54,682 bases of DNA. Source: Candidatus Aminicenantota bacterium (GTDB lineage: Bacteria > Acidobacteriota > Aminicenantia > Aminicenantales > Saccharicenantaceae). Positions within the stretch are counted from its first letter, which is position 1. Every line of letters begins with the position of its first letter. Of the stretch, positions 1 to 8,680 are shown one piece after another. Location of the stretch: NCBI GenBank assembly GCA_013178315.1, contig JABLWX010000032.1, forward strand, positions 1 through 54,682, given 5' to 3'. A program made the position numbers and the translations under genes. The notes below the pieces were generated by a model, which was not told where the DNA came from, did not search any database, and was given only the letters and a program-made list of their open reading frames with translations.

Positions 1-1
1 G

Positions 2-1636
2 TGGAAGAAAACCCTGGAGCTAAAGCCGGGTGAGACGCTGATGCTGGAAGAAGGCGGTGAGGCCAGGGAGCGGATGGCCATCAGGCTGGAAAGCTACGGG
101 CTGGATGATGGCCGGCAGGTCGAAATCCTGGTCTGGGTCATCGATGACGACGGTAACGAGAGCCTTAAGTCCGGCGGCGATTACCACGATGATTGTTACC
201 TCTACGACCTTAACCGGGATGGCCAGGTTGACCTGATGGTTGATTATGCCGATGAAAACGAGGATGGCCAGGCTGACTTCATTGAGGTGAGGTACTTTGA
301 AAGGGGCTACCTGTCCCGGGCCTGGATTGGCTACGACTTTGAAAACATAGGGGAGATAATCAAGTTCAAGAATCCCCTGGAACTTATGGCCGAAATATTC
401 ACCCAGAACCTCAACGGGAAAAAACTCCACTTCCAGAACGTATACAACCAGGCCCTCAGGAGCTGGCGACCTTCTGGAATCTGCCCGGTGGCCAGCCTGG
501 ACCTGAATGATGACGGGTTGACTGACCTGCTGGTCCGGGTCAACGTGGTGGAAGAGGCCACCGGCCCGGTAATAGGTTCACTCGAAATAAGTTACGATGT
601 CGACCGCGGTAACAGCCAGGATGCGCCCTTCCACTATGATTTAGGGCTGACCCTGTCCGGCCGGGCCCCCTTTATTCTCGATGAGTACAGGATGTTTTCC
701 CAAAAGAGGAGGCCGCCCCAGGAGGTCTTTACCGTCCCCTTTGAAAAAATTAAAGGCCTGATTAAGGGCATTGAAGTGTCCGAAGCTGGTTTTTCCTGGA
801 GGGAATACCGCGATGAGAGCCTGGAGAAAAACGCAAACTGGAAGGAACAGGAAGGGCAGGGGATAGGCTGGACCGGGGAGCGACGGGAACTGGCCTCGGC
901 CTCCCGCTGCCTGCAGAAATGGAATGTCAGAAGAGAAATTGCTTCTTCCGCAGGCCAGGCGGAATTCTACTACAACGAGGTTGATAACAGGATTCACCTG
1001 TTCCGGGCAGAAGAGGGCTGGCTCCCGCTGGGCTACCTGGCCGGCATGCCCAGGGTCGGGGAAATCCGTTATTATGATACCAATGGCAACGGCTATTTTG
1101 ACCGCCGGGAAATATTCCTGACCAGCAGTGCCAGGCCGGTTTTAACCCTGCCCCTCGCCGAAGATGGCAACCAAAAGTTGCCGTTCGACTTAGATCGGTT
1201 GTCTGAGTTTTATTTAAAAGAAGTATTGCCGGCAGCCATGGCCAGGAATGAATCATACCTCAGGGCCATGAAGAAGATTTATTCCTACGACCGGCCCCCG
1301 GGCCTTCAGGCTGCCCTGGACCGGGCCACGCCGGGGGAGAAGAATTACCTTCTGGAATTCTATGGCCTGCTCTACTTCATAAGCCTAAGAGACCACCTCC
1401 TGACCATTGCCAACCAGACTCTTTTCCAGGAACTTTCGCCGGATAGAGAAGGGTTGCCCGTGGGCGACCTCCATCCGCGGGTTTTCCGGGACCCGAAAAG
1501 GGTGTCGGAACCACTGAGCTCGGACCGGGCCTGGAAACTGGCCAGGCTCCTGACCGAACTGGAACAGGCCTATGGACTGGGCCGGGTGGAACAGTTCGAG
1601 CAGATCATTGACCGGATTAAAGAACTCGGCTTTTGA
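2..1636 (+). CDS. Partial protein with EF-hand-type calcium loops, function unknown
   Basis: The frame is open to the left edge of the window, so the true start lies outside. The first ATG (41) has only a weak GGTGAG-like site and the residues before it look like coding sequence. Counting from that ATG, four D-x-[DN]-x-[DN]-G loops are visible at about 56-64, 71-82, 154-162 and 346-357. Those at 71-82 (DENEDGQADFIE) and 346-357 (DTNGNGYFDRRE) are complete 12-residue EF-hand loops with the final Glu, so calcium binding is likely. The C-terminal third is helical and lacks a motif I recognise. It meets the fructose-bisphosphatase gene tail to tail with 7 bp between stop codons. Calcium loops of this kind are common in exported proteins, but no signal peptide can be checked because the 5' end is missing. 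I do not assign a function. Confidence 0.8.
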   Translation, partial: WKKTLELKPGETLMLEEGGEARERMAIRLESYGLDDGRQVEILVWVIDDDGNESLKSGGDYHDDCYLYDLNRDGQVDLMVDYADENEDGQADFIEVRYFERGYLSRAWIGYDFENIGEIIKFKNPLELMAEIFTQNLNGKKLHFQNVYNQALRSWRPSGICPVASLDLNDDGLTDLLVRVNVVEEATGPVIGSLEISYDVDRGNSQDAPFHYDLGLTLSGRAPFILDEYRMFSQKRRPPQEVFTVPFEKIKGLIKGIEVSEAGFSWREYRDESLEKNANWKEQEGQGIGWTGERRELASASRCLQKWNVRREIASSAGQAEFYYNEVDNRIHLFRAEEGWLPLGYLAGMPRVGEIRYYDTNGNGYFDRREIFLTSSARPVLTLPLAEDGNQKLPFDLDRLSEFYLKEVLPAAMARNESYLRAMKKIYSYDRPPGLQAALDRATPGEKNYLLEFYGLLYFISLRDHLLTIANQTLFQELSPDREGLPVGDLHPRVFRDPKRVSEPLSSDRAWKLARLLTELEQAYGLGRVEQFEQIIDRIKELGF

Positions 1637-1643
1637 GGTTGGC

Positions 1644-2639
1644 TCAGGTCCTGGCCCGTTCCTTTTTCAGGACCTCTTCGATTTCAGCCACCAGCTCAGA
1701 AGAACCCAGGTACAGGGCCGTTCTCTGGTGGAGATGCTCGGGCTTGATTTCCAGGACGGGCTGGCCATTTTCATCGACCGCCCGGCCTCCTGCCTCCCGG
1801 CACATAAAACTGACCACGGCCGCTTCGTACATTAGCCGGAGCTTGCCCTGGGGATAATTTTTTCTGGGGTCGGGGTGGTTGACGATGGCCGGGTAGAGGA
1901 ATAATCCGCCGTTACTCAGGATGCGGTGAAAATCGCCGGCCAGGGCTCCCAGGTAACGAAACTGGTATTTAGTTTCATTCCTGTTTAGCCAGTCACGTAC
2001 GGCCGGGGCAAAATACTCCCGGTGGGCAGAATTGAACGACAGCTCCCAGTTCTTTTTGTCAGCCGGCAATTCCATCCGGGTCGGCTTGACGAAATTCATC
2101 GTTTCATCAATGTGGAAGCGCCAGCAGCCGGCTTCTTTCAGGGCTATGGTGAAAGTCCCGGTGGGTATGACGAACATCCCGGAGGCAATGAATTCCTGCC
2201 CGGCCCTGAGGTGGCCGTCCTCCGGTCCTTCCAGGTTTCTCTTGGCTATGCCAAACAGAAAGCCAACCGGAAGGTTATGGGGTATATTGGAAGAGCCATC
2301 CATCGGGTCGTAATAAACGAAATAACGGCCGGCGGCATTCATCGGAATTATTTCATCTTCTTCTTCGCTGACGGCATAAATGACCCGGCCGGAGCGGGCC
2401 AGGTAGTGTTTGACCACCTCGTTGGCTATCTGGTCGAGTTTCATAACCCTTTCCCCCTGGATATTGACCAGGCCGCTCAGCCCCAGGTTTCCTTTCAGAG
2501 CCCCGGTCAGGTAATAATGCTGGATCCGCTTGGCCGCGTTGAGGATACTGTTCATCAGGATCAGAAAGTGATAGGTCCGGCCGTGCCGTTCCTGGTGTTC
2601 CAGAAGAAAGTCCATGAAGGTTATCTCAAAGTTAAGCAT
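1644..2639 (-). CDS. fbp: Fructose-1,6-bisphosphatase, class I
   Basis: Hydrolyses fructose 1,6-bisphosphate to fructose 6-phosphate, the committed step of gluconeogenesis, in the cytoplasm. The 331-residue length matches class I enzymes. The metal-binding acidic run SEEEDE lies at residues 91-96 and the family signature DPMDGSSNI at 111-119. The C-terminal part has the sugar-phosphate-site pattern GKLRLMYEAA followed by FMCREAGGRAVDENG, as in the E. coli enzyme. The ATG start is preceded by GGTGGAG at normal spacing. The gene stands alone, convergent with the EF-hand-loop gene. With the TCA enzymes elsewhere in the window it fits a heterotroph that makes hexose from amino acids or organic acids. 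Confidence 0.95.
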   Translation of the reverse strand: MLNFEITFMDFLLEHQERHGRTYHFLILMNSILNAAKRIQHYYLTGALKGNLGLSGLVNIQGERVMKLDQIANEVVKHYLARSGRVIYAVSEEEDEIIPMNAAGRYFVYYDPMDGSSNIPHNLPVGFLFGIAKRNLEGPEDGHLRAGQEFIASGMFVIPTGTFTIALKEAGCWRFHIDETMNFVKPTRMELPADKKNWELSFNSAHREYFAPAVRDWLNRNETKYQFRYLGALAGDFHRILSNGGLFLYPAIVNHPDPRKNYPQGKLRLMYEAAVVSFMCREAGGRAVDENGQPVLEIKPEHLHQRTALYLGSSELVAEIEEVLKKERART

Positions 2640-2762
2640 TCTCCACCTCTTGGCCTTCTTGATTGCTCTTAACTACCACACCTCGAGAAAAAATTCAAAC
2701 TGAACCGGCCTAAGGGTTACATCTGGCCCGGGTGAACCGGATAGTCAGTTCGTTTTCCCTGT

Positions 2763-3647
2763 TCAGCTGGAATGGATGGGTTTGAAGCCCTTGCCCAGGA
2801 CCTCATAGGTGTCGTTGATGATGACAAAGGCCTGGGGGTCGGTCTTCTTGATAAAGGCTTTCAGCTCGGGCAGCTGTTTGCGGTGGATGACGGTGATGAT
2901 GATTTCACCCTCGCGGTTGAGATAAAGAGAACGGGACTTGAGGGCGCTGCCGCTGCGGTCGAGCTGATTGATTATAAAGCTGGCGATCTGGTCGGCCCGG
3001 GTGGAGGTGATGAACACCAGCTTGGAGAAGCTCCAGCCTTCCAGGACCAGGTCTATTACCTTGGATGAGATGAAAAGAACGATGTAACCGTAGAGCGGAG
3101 CTTCCAGGTTTTTGAAGACCAGTCCCGAGGCCGAGATGATTATGAAATCGGTAAGCATGATGCTGATGCCCACGGTCAGGCCGGTGTACTTGTTCAGGAT
3201 TAAGCCGATGACGTCCGAGCCGCCGGTGGAGGCCTGCCCCCGGAAGACCAGGCCCAGCCCCAGTCCCAGCATCAAGCCGCCGTAGATGGCGGCCAGCAGC
3301 GGATTTTCCGTTCCCCGGGGCAGTTTGATTATTTCATTGAACAGGTCAATCAGCAGCGAAGAAATGGTCATGCCAAGAAGAGTGGTCAGGAGGTACTTTT
3401 TCCCCAGGAATCTATAACTCAGCAAAAAAACCGGTAAGTTGAGGGCGATTATCAGCAGGCCAACGGGCAGCTTGAACAGGTAATTGAGTATGATGGAGAT
3501 GCCGGAAACCCCGCCCGGAACCAGGTGGTAGGGGATGAGGAAAAGTGCATAACCGACTCCCATGATGGCCGAACCGGCCAGCACCAGGAGGAGGTTCTGG
3601 CTGATTCTTTTTAAAGATTCCCTTCGGAGAAGAAATCTGGTTGTCAT
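2763..3647 (-). CDS. YitT-family membrane protein with C-terminal DUF2179 domain
   Basis: A polytopic inner-membrane protein of the YitT/DUF161 family, about 294 residues. The first two thirds form five to six hydrophobic segments, with the family pattern GGVSGISIILNYLF in the second. The C-terminal 90 residues form the soluble DUF2179 domain, ending in a DPQAFVIINDTYEVLGKGF pattern. The frame continues upstream to 3704, but the ATG at 3647 (MTTRFLLRRES) has a GAGGGCAAAG ribosome site and removes an Arg/Lys-rich leader that looks untranslated. The transported substrate of this family is not established. It is read divergently from the MFS gene. Confidence 0.85.
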   Translation of the reverse strand: MTTRFLLRRESLKRISQNLLLVLAGSAIMGVGYALFLIPYHLVPGGVSGISIILNYLFKLPVGLLIIALNLPVFLLSYRFLGKKYLLTTLLGMTISSLLIDLFNEIIKLPRGTENPLLAAIYGGLMLGLGLGLVFRGQASTGGSDVIGLILNKYTGLTVGISIMLTDFIIISASGLVFKNLEAPLYGYIVLFISSKVIDLVLEGWSFSKLVFITSTRADQIASFIINQLDRSGSALKSRSLYLNREGEIIITVIHRKQLPELKAFIKKTDPQAFVIINDTYEVLGKGFKPIHSS

Positions 3648-3743
3648 CTTTGCCCTCGACCAGGATGTTTTTGACTTTCTAACATAAGCCGCCCGGCGTG
3701 TCAACCGGTCGGGGCCGGAAGGAGTTGATATTTTACAACGGAG

Positions 3744-3771
3744 TTGATTTTTTTGCGCTCTGTGATAATAT
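3744..3771 (+). promoter_or_regulatory. Predicted promoter of the MFS/nitroreductase genes
   Basis: A TTGATT -35 box (3744-3749) and a TAATAT -10 box (3766-3771) lie 16 bp apart in AT-rich DNA between the divergent YitT and MFS genes. The gap between the chosen starts (3648-3939) holds no other gene. The mRNA would start near 3778, giving a leader of about 160 nt if the ATG at 3940 is used. This is a sequence match only. Confidence 0.45.
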
Positions 3772-3939
3772 TATATCGGACTCTGTTGTGCTGGCTGGGC
3801 AGAGTCAAAGGATACCCTCCTTCAATCATCCCCTTATATGAGATTTTCCCCTAACCCCAACAGCCAGCACCCTGTTTACAAACAACCTGAATTAAGCTAT
3901 TTTTCTATTTCAATTTATCGGGGCCGGCTGGAAAAATCG

Positions 3940-5121
3940 ATGGCAGAAAAATCAACTCTCAATCGAAGGAATGGGCTCTGGAGCCGGGATTTCCTGCTCG
4001 GTCTGACTGCCTATTTTTTTCTCTTTCTTTCGGTCAGTCTTTTCTTCCTTTTGCCGCTATTCTTGAAACAGTTCCAGTTCAGCGGCAGCCAGGTCGGGTT
4101 GATCATGGGTATTCACAGCCTGACGGCCATTGCCATCCGGCCATTTTTTGGCAGACTGATTGATCGGCAGGGCGGGAAAAAAATATCGCTGCTGGGCATA
4201 GCCATCCTTACCTTAAGCGTCCCACTCTTCCACCTGGTCAGCGGGGCCGGGGCCCTTCCGGTTCTGCTCAGGGCCCTGACCGGGATTGGCTGGGGAATAA
4301 GCATGACCGCGACCATAACCATGTGTACCGACCTGGCCCCGGTTCAAAGCATGGCCCGTTCCATCGGGATCGTCGGTGTGGCCGGGTTGATTGCCAATGC
4401 GGTTGGACCTTCCCTTGGCGAAGAAATAATCAGACGGGCCGGTTTTGCCGGCCTGTTCAACTGCAGCCTGGTTTTCCTGGTGTTATCATTTCTCCTGGTT
4501 AGCCTGACCCGGGAGCTGCCCAAAGAAGACCGGGAGCCAGGCCGGTCTTCATCCCTGTCGGGTATTCTGGGTTCGGCCTCGCTGGTCGGGCTGCTGATTA
4601 TCGGCTCGATGCCGGTAGTTCATGGGTCAGTCAGGGGGGCAATGATTTATTTCATGCCTCTTCTGGTGAAAGCCCTCAGCCTGGGCTGGGTCGGGCCCTT
4701 TTTTATCATTTTCTCAGCCGCGGCCATTATGTCCAGATTCCGGCTGGGTGGACTGGCCGACCGTTTTGGCCCAAAAAAGGTGGTCTTGCAATCGGCGGTG
4801 ATCATCGGCCTTAACCTATTTCTGATCTGGCAGGTCAGGTCCACAGCCGGGCTATGGCTGACCGGTTTTATCGGCGGCTTTGGACAGGGATTGATCTTTC
4901 CGGCACTCAGCACCTATTTAATAGATTTCCTGGGAAGGGAGAACAAGGGACTGGCCATTAGTCTTTACAATTCCCTGTTCGATGTGGGGATGGGGCTGGG
5001 TTCAATCTTCTACGGTTGGATTTCCGAGCTGGCCGGACTTCAGCCAATGTACCTGGTGGCCGGAATCGTATTGCTTTCCTTCACGATTATTTTTAAGATA
5101 AAAGCGCCGGACATCAGATGA
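3940..5121 (+). CDS. Major facilitator superfamily transporter
   Basis: A 12-helix inner-membrane transporter of about 393 residues. Hydrophobic helices run the full length, and loop 2-3 carries the MFS signature form GRLIDRQGGKK; a second copy, GGLADRFGPKK, starts the second half. An upstream in-frame ATG (3838) adds 34 polar residues without homology-like character, so I prefer the ATG at 3940, although its ribosome site is weak. The layout resembles drug or metabolite efflux members of the family, but substrate cannot be read from sequence. The nitroreductase gene follows after 32 bp and is probably co-transcribed. Confidence 0.85.
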   Translation: MAEKSTLNRRNGLWSRDFLLGLTAYFFLFLSVSLFFLLPLFLKQFQFSGSQVGLIMGIHSLTAIAIRPFFGRLIDRQGGKKISLLGIAILTLSVPLFHLVSGAGALPVLLRALTGIGWGISMTATITMCTDLAPVQSMARSIGIVGVAGLIANAVGPSLGEEIIRRAGFAGLFNCSLVFLVLSFLLVSLTRELPKEDREPGRSSSLSGILGSASLVGLLIIGSMPVVHGSVRGAMIYFMPLLVKALSLGWVGPFFIIFSAAAIMSRFRLGGLADRFGPKKVVLQSAVIIGLNLFLIWQVRSTAGLWLTGFIGGFGQGLIFPALSTYLIDFLGRENKGLAISLYNSLFDVGMGLGSIFYGWISELAGLQPMYLVAGIVLLSFTIIFKIKAPDIR

Positions 5122-5153
5122 CCGGCCTGGACCCGGACCGAAGGAGGGTAAAC

Positions 5154-5750
5154 ATGGAAGATTTCCTGGAGCTGATCAGAAAGAGAAGGACCATCCGTCA
5201 GTTTCGCGCCGAAGAGATACCGGCCAATATTCTGCTGGAACTGGCCGACCTGGGCCGGCTGGCACCTTCGGCCGCCAACCTGCAGCCCCTGGAATTCATA
5301 ATAGTCCAGGACCCGGAAGTTAGAAATCAGGTCTTTCCCTGGCTGCGCTGGGCGGCCTACATCAACCCCGCTGGCAATCCCAAGCCAGGGCAGGAGCCGA
5401 CAGCTTACATTGTGATACTGGTCAATGCCGGAATCAGGCAGAAGGGCTATGAATACGATGTCGGGGCCGCTGCCGAGAATATCATCCTGGGAGCCTTAAC
5501 CCAGGGAATAGGTAGTTGCTGGTTGATTTCGGTAGACCGGGAGCGGTTGAAGAATATACTGGAAATTCCGGAAGAATATAAGATCGATTCGGTCCTGGCC
5601 CTGGGCTATCCGGCCGAGAGCCCGGTGGTCGAAAGTTTTCAGGGGTCGGTAAAGTACTGGAAGGATGAGAACGAAACCCTGCATGTGCCGAAGAGGAAAT
5701 TAGCCGATGTTATTCACCTGAATCGCTTCGGGCGTAGAATAGAAACTTAG
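5154..5750 (+). CDS. Nitroreductase-family flavoprotein
   Basis: A 198-residue FMN-dependent oxidoreductase of the nitroreductase fold, cytoplasmic. The N-terminus has the phosphate-binding pattern RKRRTIRQF followed by APSAANLQPLEF, and the C-terminal half has the AENIILGALTQGIGSCW helix typical of the family. A frame extending to 5118 overlaps the MFS stop, but the ATG at 5154 is preceded by AAGGAGGG and begins exactly where family members start. Physiological substrate is unknown; members reduce nitro compounds, quinones or flavins with NAD(P)H. Confidence 0.9.
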   Translation: MEDFLELIRKRRTIRQFRAEEIPANILLELADLGRLAPSAANLQPLEFIIVQDPEVRNQVFPWLRWAAYINPAGNPKPGQEPTAYIVILVNAGIRQKGYEYDVGAAAENIILGALTQGIGSCWLISVDRERLKNILEIPEEYKIDSVLALGYPAESPVVESFQGSVKYWKDENETLHVPKRKLADVIHLNRFGRRIET

Positions 5751-5758
5751 AACACGGC

Positions 5759-7099
5759 TTACTTTCCGGCCACGGTCATTTCTCCAACCCTGATGGTCGG
5801 ACCGCAGACCGGGCTTTCAAACTGAATATCGTTGCCCACCAGTTCGATGTTCTGGAGGACCTGGCCCAGGTTTCCGGCGATGGTCACCTCGGAAACAGGG
5901 AAGACTGCCTGGCCGTCCTCAATCCATAGCCCGCAGGCCCCGCGCGAGATGTCGCCCGTTACCGAATTAAGCCCGTGTCCGATGACCCTGGTCAGCAGGA
6001 AGCCTTTTCTGGTTGACTTGATAATTTCGTCGGGTGTTATTGTCCCCGGTTCCAGATAAAAGTTGTTCGGAACCACCCCCCGGCCGTTGCCGTTGCCGGT
6101 GGCCGGCAGATTCAATTTCCTGGCAGCGTAAGTATTGCAGAGGTAGTTCCTCAGCACGCCATTTTCTATGACCACCGTCCGCTGGGTGGGCACTCCTTCC
6201 GAGTCGAAGGGCCTGGAGCCAAGGCGACCCGGTAGCAAACCGTCATCAACCACGGTCACCAGGTCATTTCCGATTTTTTCACCCAGGCGCCCCGCCAGAA
6301 ATGTGGTCTGCTGATAGACGGCAGTTCCGGAAACGCAGGAAAAGAGAAAAGCCAGCAGCCAGGAGGTCATGGTCGGCTCAAAAATTACCGGGACATTTTG
6401 AGTTTCCACTTTCCGTGGATTAAGCTGCCGGACGGTTCTTTCGACCGCCATCCTGGCCACCTCTTCGGGCTGGGCCAGGTCCCTTAAATGCCTTTTGGAA
6501 GAGAACCAGTAATCTTCCACCAGGTGATCGCCATGACCGGCCTGCAACCCCAGGCTGAGGCTACAATAGGTCTGCAAATATTCCCCGCTGAAGCCGCTGG
6601 AATTGACCAGGATGGTCCTCAGCTCGTTGGTGACAAAGCTGGCCCCGAAGGAATTGGTTATTCTCCTGTCCTCGAGGGCTATTCTTTCGGTGGCCAGGGC
6701 CATTTTGATTTTTTCCTGGGGTTTCAGACCGGCCACCTCAGGGTCATAGAGCTTGAGCGAGTCCTCGGTGATCTTGAACCGGGCCGGAGCCGGCAGGCCG
6801 GCGAACTCGTCGGCATGAGTCAGGCTGGCTCTCTTCAGGGCCTTCCCGACCAGGGCCTGGAGCGTGGCCAGGCTGAGGTCGGAGGAACTGGCCGAGGCTA
6901 CCTTTTTATCCTTGAACAACCGGAAGGCACAATAGCGCGAGTCGGCCTCAACCAGGTTTTCAATCCGGCCGAGTCTGACGTCGACATTGAACTCACGGCC
7001 GTCGTACAGGGTTACCTCCATTTCATCCGCTCCCAGCTTCCGTCCATACAGGACCAGCTTTTCGGCCAGTTTTCTGAGGTCATGGCTGGCAGCTTTCAT
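5759..7099 (-). CDS. pmbA: TldE/PmbA-family subunit of the TldD-TldE peptidase
   Basis: A 446-residue partner of the metalloprotease TldD. In the family TldE has the same fold but lacks the zinc motif, and no HExxxH is present here. The C-terminus shows the shared TldD/E pattern, including LLTRVIGHGLNSVTGDIS and a closing IRVGEMTVAGK strand. Its ATG overlaps the tldD stop by four bases (ATGA), so the two are translationally coupled, as expected for an obligate heterodimer. E. coli TldD/E matures microcin B17 and degrades unfolded peptides in the cytoplasm. No microcin-like precursor is visible nearby, so a general peptide-degrading role is more likely here. Confidence 0.92.
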   Translation of the reverse strand: MKAASHDLRKLAEKLVLYGRKLGADEMEVTLYDGREFNVDVRLGRIENLVEADSRYCAFRLFKDKKVASASSSDLSLATLQALVGKALKRASLTHADEFAGLPAPARFKITEDSLKLYDPEVAGLKPQEKIKMALATERIALEDRRITNSFGASFVTNELRTILVNSSGFSGEYLQTYCSLSLGLQAGHGDHLVEDYWFSSKRHLRDLAQPEEVARMAVERTVRQLNPRKVETQNVPVIFEPTMTSWLLAFLFSCVSGTAVYQQTTFLAGRLGEKIGNDLVTVVDDGLLPGRLGSRPFDSEGVPTQRTVVIENGVLRNYLCNTYAARKLNLPATGNGNGRGVVPNNFYLEPGTITPDEIIKSTRKGFLLTRVIGHGLNSVTGDISRGACGLWIEDGQAVFPVSEVTIAGNLGQVLQNIELVGNDIQFESPVCGPTIRVGEMTVAGK

Positions 7100-8535
7100 C
7101 TGAGTCCCCCCACGGTCATCCCGGAAATTTTCATGGTCGGGCAGCCGTCGGCCACCGGCACGTCCTGGCCCTCCTTGGAGCAGGTCCCGGTCTGCCAGCC
7201 AAACTCCAGGTCGCTGCCGACCATCTCGACTTTTCGCAGGATATCGAGGTTGGTTCCGATCAGGGTGGCCTGTCTAACCGGACGTCCCAGCCGGCCGTCT
7301 TCTATCAGATAGCCAAGAGTTACCGAAAAGGTGAACTGCCCGGAGTCCTCGACCTGACCGCCTGACAGCCGGCTGACATAAAAACCTTTTCTTACGCTAC
7401 GGATGATTTCTTCCGGGTCGTATTCGCCCCGGTCGATATAGGTATTGGCCATCCGCGGCAGCGGCCAGCAGGAAAAATCCTCCCGGCGGCCGTGCCCGGT
7501 TGGTTCCTTTTTCATCAGGCGGGCTGAGAGCAAATCCTGAAGGAACCCGCGGACCACGCCTTTCTCCACCAGCAGGGTCTTTTGCGGACGACTGCCCTCG
7601 TCGTCAAAATTGTAAGAACCGCGGAAGCCCGGCCGGGTGGGGTCGTCGTAGATGTTGAGCTGTTCGGAGCCAACTCTTTTTCCCAGCTTGTTCCAGAGGA
7701 CTGAAGTTTTCTTACGGATGAAATCGGCCTCCAGCAGGTGTCCCACCGCTTCATGGATGAGCACGCCGCTGTGGCCCGGGGACAGAACCACCGGCATCTC
7801 GCCGGCCGGCGGGTCCACAGCTTCGAGCAGCAGGCAGGCTTCCCTGGCCGCTTCCTGTCCGATGGTTTCCGGGGTCAGCTCGCGGTTGAAGTATTCCAGG
7901 CCTACCCTTCCGCCCCCACCGCAGAAGCCTGATTCGCGGCGCCCGTTTTTTTCGGCCAGGGCCATGACCACCAGTTTGACCATCGGCCTTTTATCCTCAA
8001 CCAACAGGCCCTCTGAGTTCAATATCTTGATGTGCTGCAGAGATTCTCCATAGGCTACCTGGACCTTCTTGATATCCTGGTTATGGTTCAGGGCGGAACG
8101 GTAAGCCCTTTCCACCAGCCTGATTTTTTCCTGGAGGGGACGGGAACTGGCCACCAGCCTGGCCCGGCTGACATCTTTCTCCGGTCTGAGATTCCTGAAA
8201 GGCAAAGGTAACTTCCGGGCAGTCCTGGCACTGGCTATGGCCGAGGCAGTCAGGGCTACCGACTTGAGCTTTTCTTCTGATAGGTCATTGGTATAGGCAT
8301 AGCCGGTTCTATCTTTGCGGATAACCCGGAGTCCCAGGCCCAGGGTGACGTTTTCGGAGGATTCCTTGATTATGTCTTCTTCCATGAGGATGGACAGGGA
8401 GGTACGATATTCCAGGAAAATGTCGGCAAAATCTCCTCCCCGGGCCAGGGCCAGGGCCAGCAACTTTCGCAGGTCTGCCGGGTGGAGTTGAAAATAGTTC
8501 GGCTCGGTTTTCACCGCCCTTTTTCTTTGTGCCAT
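7096..8535 (-). CDS. tldD: TldD metalloprotease subunit
   Basis: Catalytic subunit of the TldD-TldE zinc peptidase, 479 residues from the chosen start. The zinc motif HEAVGH is at about residues 261-266, in the usual context SGVLIHEAVGHLLEAD. A GRGE/GSYNFDDEG-type region follows, and the C-terminal strand KISGMTVGG mirrors that of TldE. The frame is open to 8613, but the ATG at 8535 (MAQRKRA) has an AAGGATC ribosome site and matches the usual N-terminus. It is first in a two-gene operon with pmbA and divergent from nadC. Confidence 0.93.
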   Translation of the reverse strand: MAQRKRAVKTEPNYFQLHPADLRKLLALALARGGDFADIFLEYRTSLSILMEEDIIKESSENVTLGLGLRVIRKDRTGYAYTNDLSEEKLKSVALTASAIASARTARKLPLPFRNLRPEKDVSRARLVASSRPLQEKIRLVERAYRSALNHNQDIKKVQVAYGESLQHIKILNSEGLLVEDKRPMVKLVVMALAEKNGRRESGFCGGGGRVGLEYFNRELTPETIGQEAAREACLLLEAVDPPAGEMPVVLSPGHSGVLIHEAVGHLLEADFIRKKTSVLWNKLGKRVGSEQLNIYDDPTRPGFRGSYNFDDEGSRPQKTLLVEKGVVRGFLQDLLSARLMKKEPTGHGRREDFSCWPLPRMANTYIDRGEYDPEEIIRSVRKGFYVSRLSGGQVEDSGQFTFSVTLGYLIEDGRLGRPVRQATLIGTNLDILRKVEMVGSDLEFGWQTGTCSKEGQDVPVADGCPTMKISGMTVGGLR

Positions 8536-8643
8536 AACTTGATCCTTTGCCCTGAGAAAAATTAGGAAGAATTTTGCCACAAAACCAGTCCCGGGGCAAG
8601 ACGGGAAGGCCAATTAATTCGGGCAGCAGGGCTATCCATAAGG

Positions 8644-8672
8644 TTGACGCTATTCTTTCAAACTCATATAAT
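8644..8672 (+). promoter_or_regulatory. Strong predicted promoter of nadC; transcript probably leaderless
   Basis: TTGACG (8644-8649) and a perfect TATAAT (8667-8672) are separated by 17 bp. Normal spacing puts the transcription start at about 8679, only two bases before the nadC ATG at 8681. The bases between the -10 box and the ATG (CAGTTCCA) contain no ribosome-binding site. Confidence 0.7.
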
Positions 8673-8680
8673 CAGTTCCA

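Noticed and set aside
5759-8535. TldD/TldE as part of a microcin maturation locus
   Set aside because: No small precursor, cyclodehydratase or export gene is nearby. The pair alone is widespread and fits general peptide turnover.
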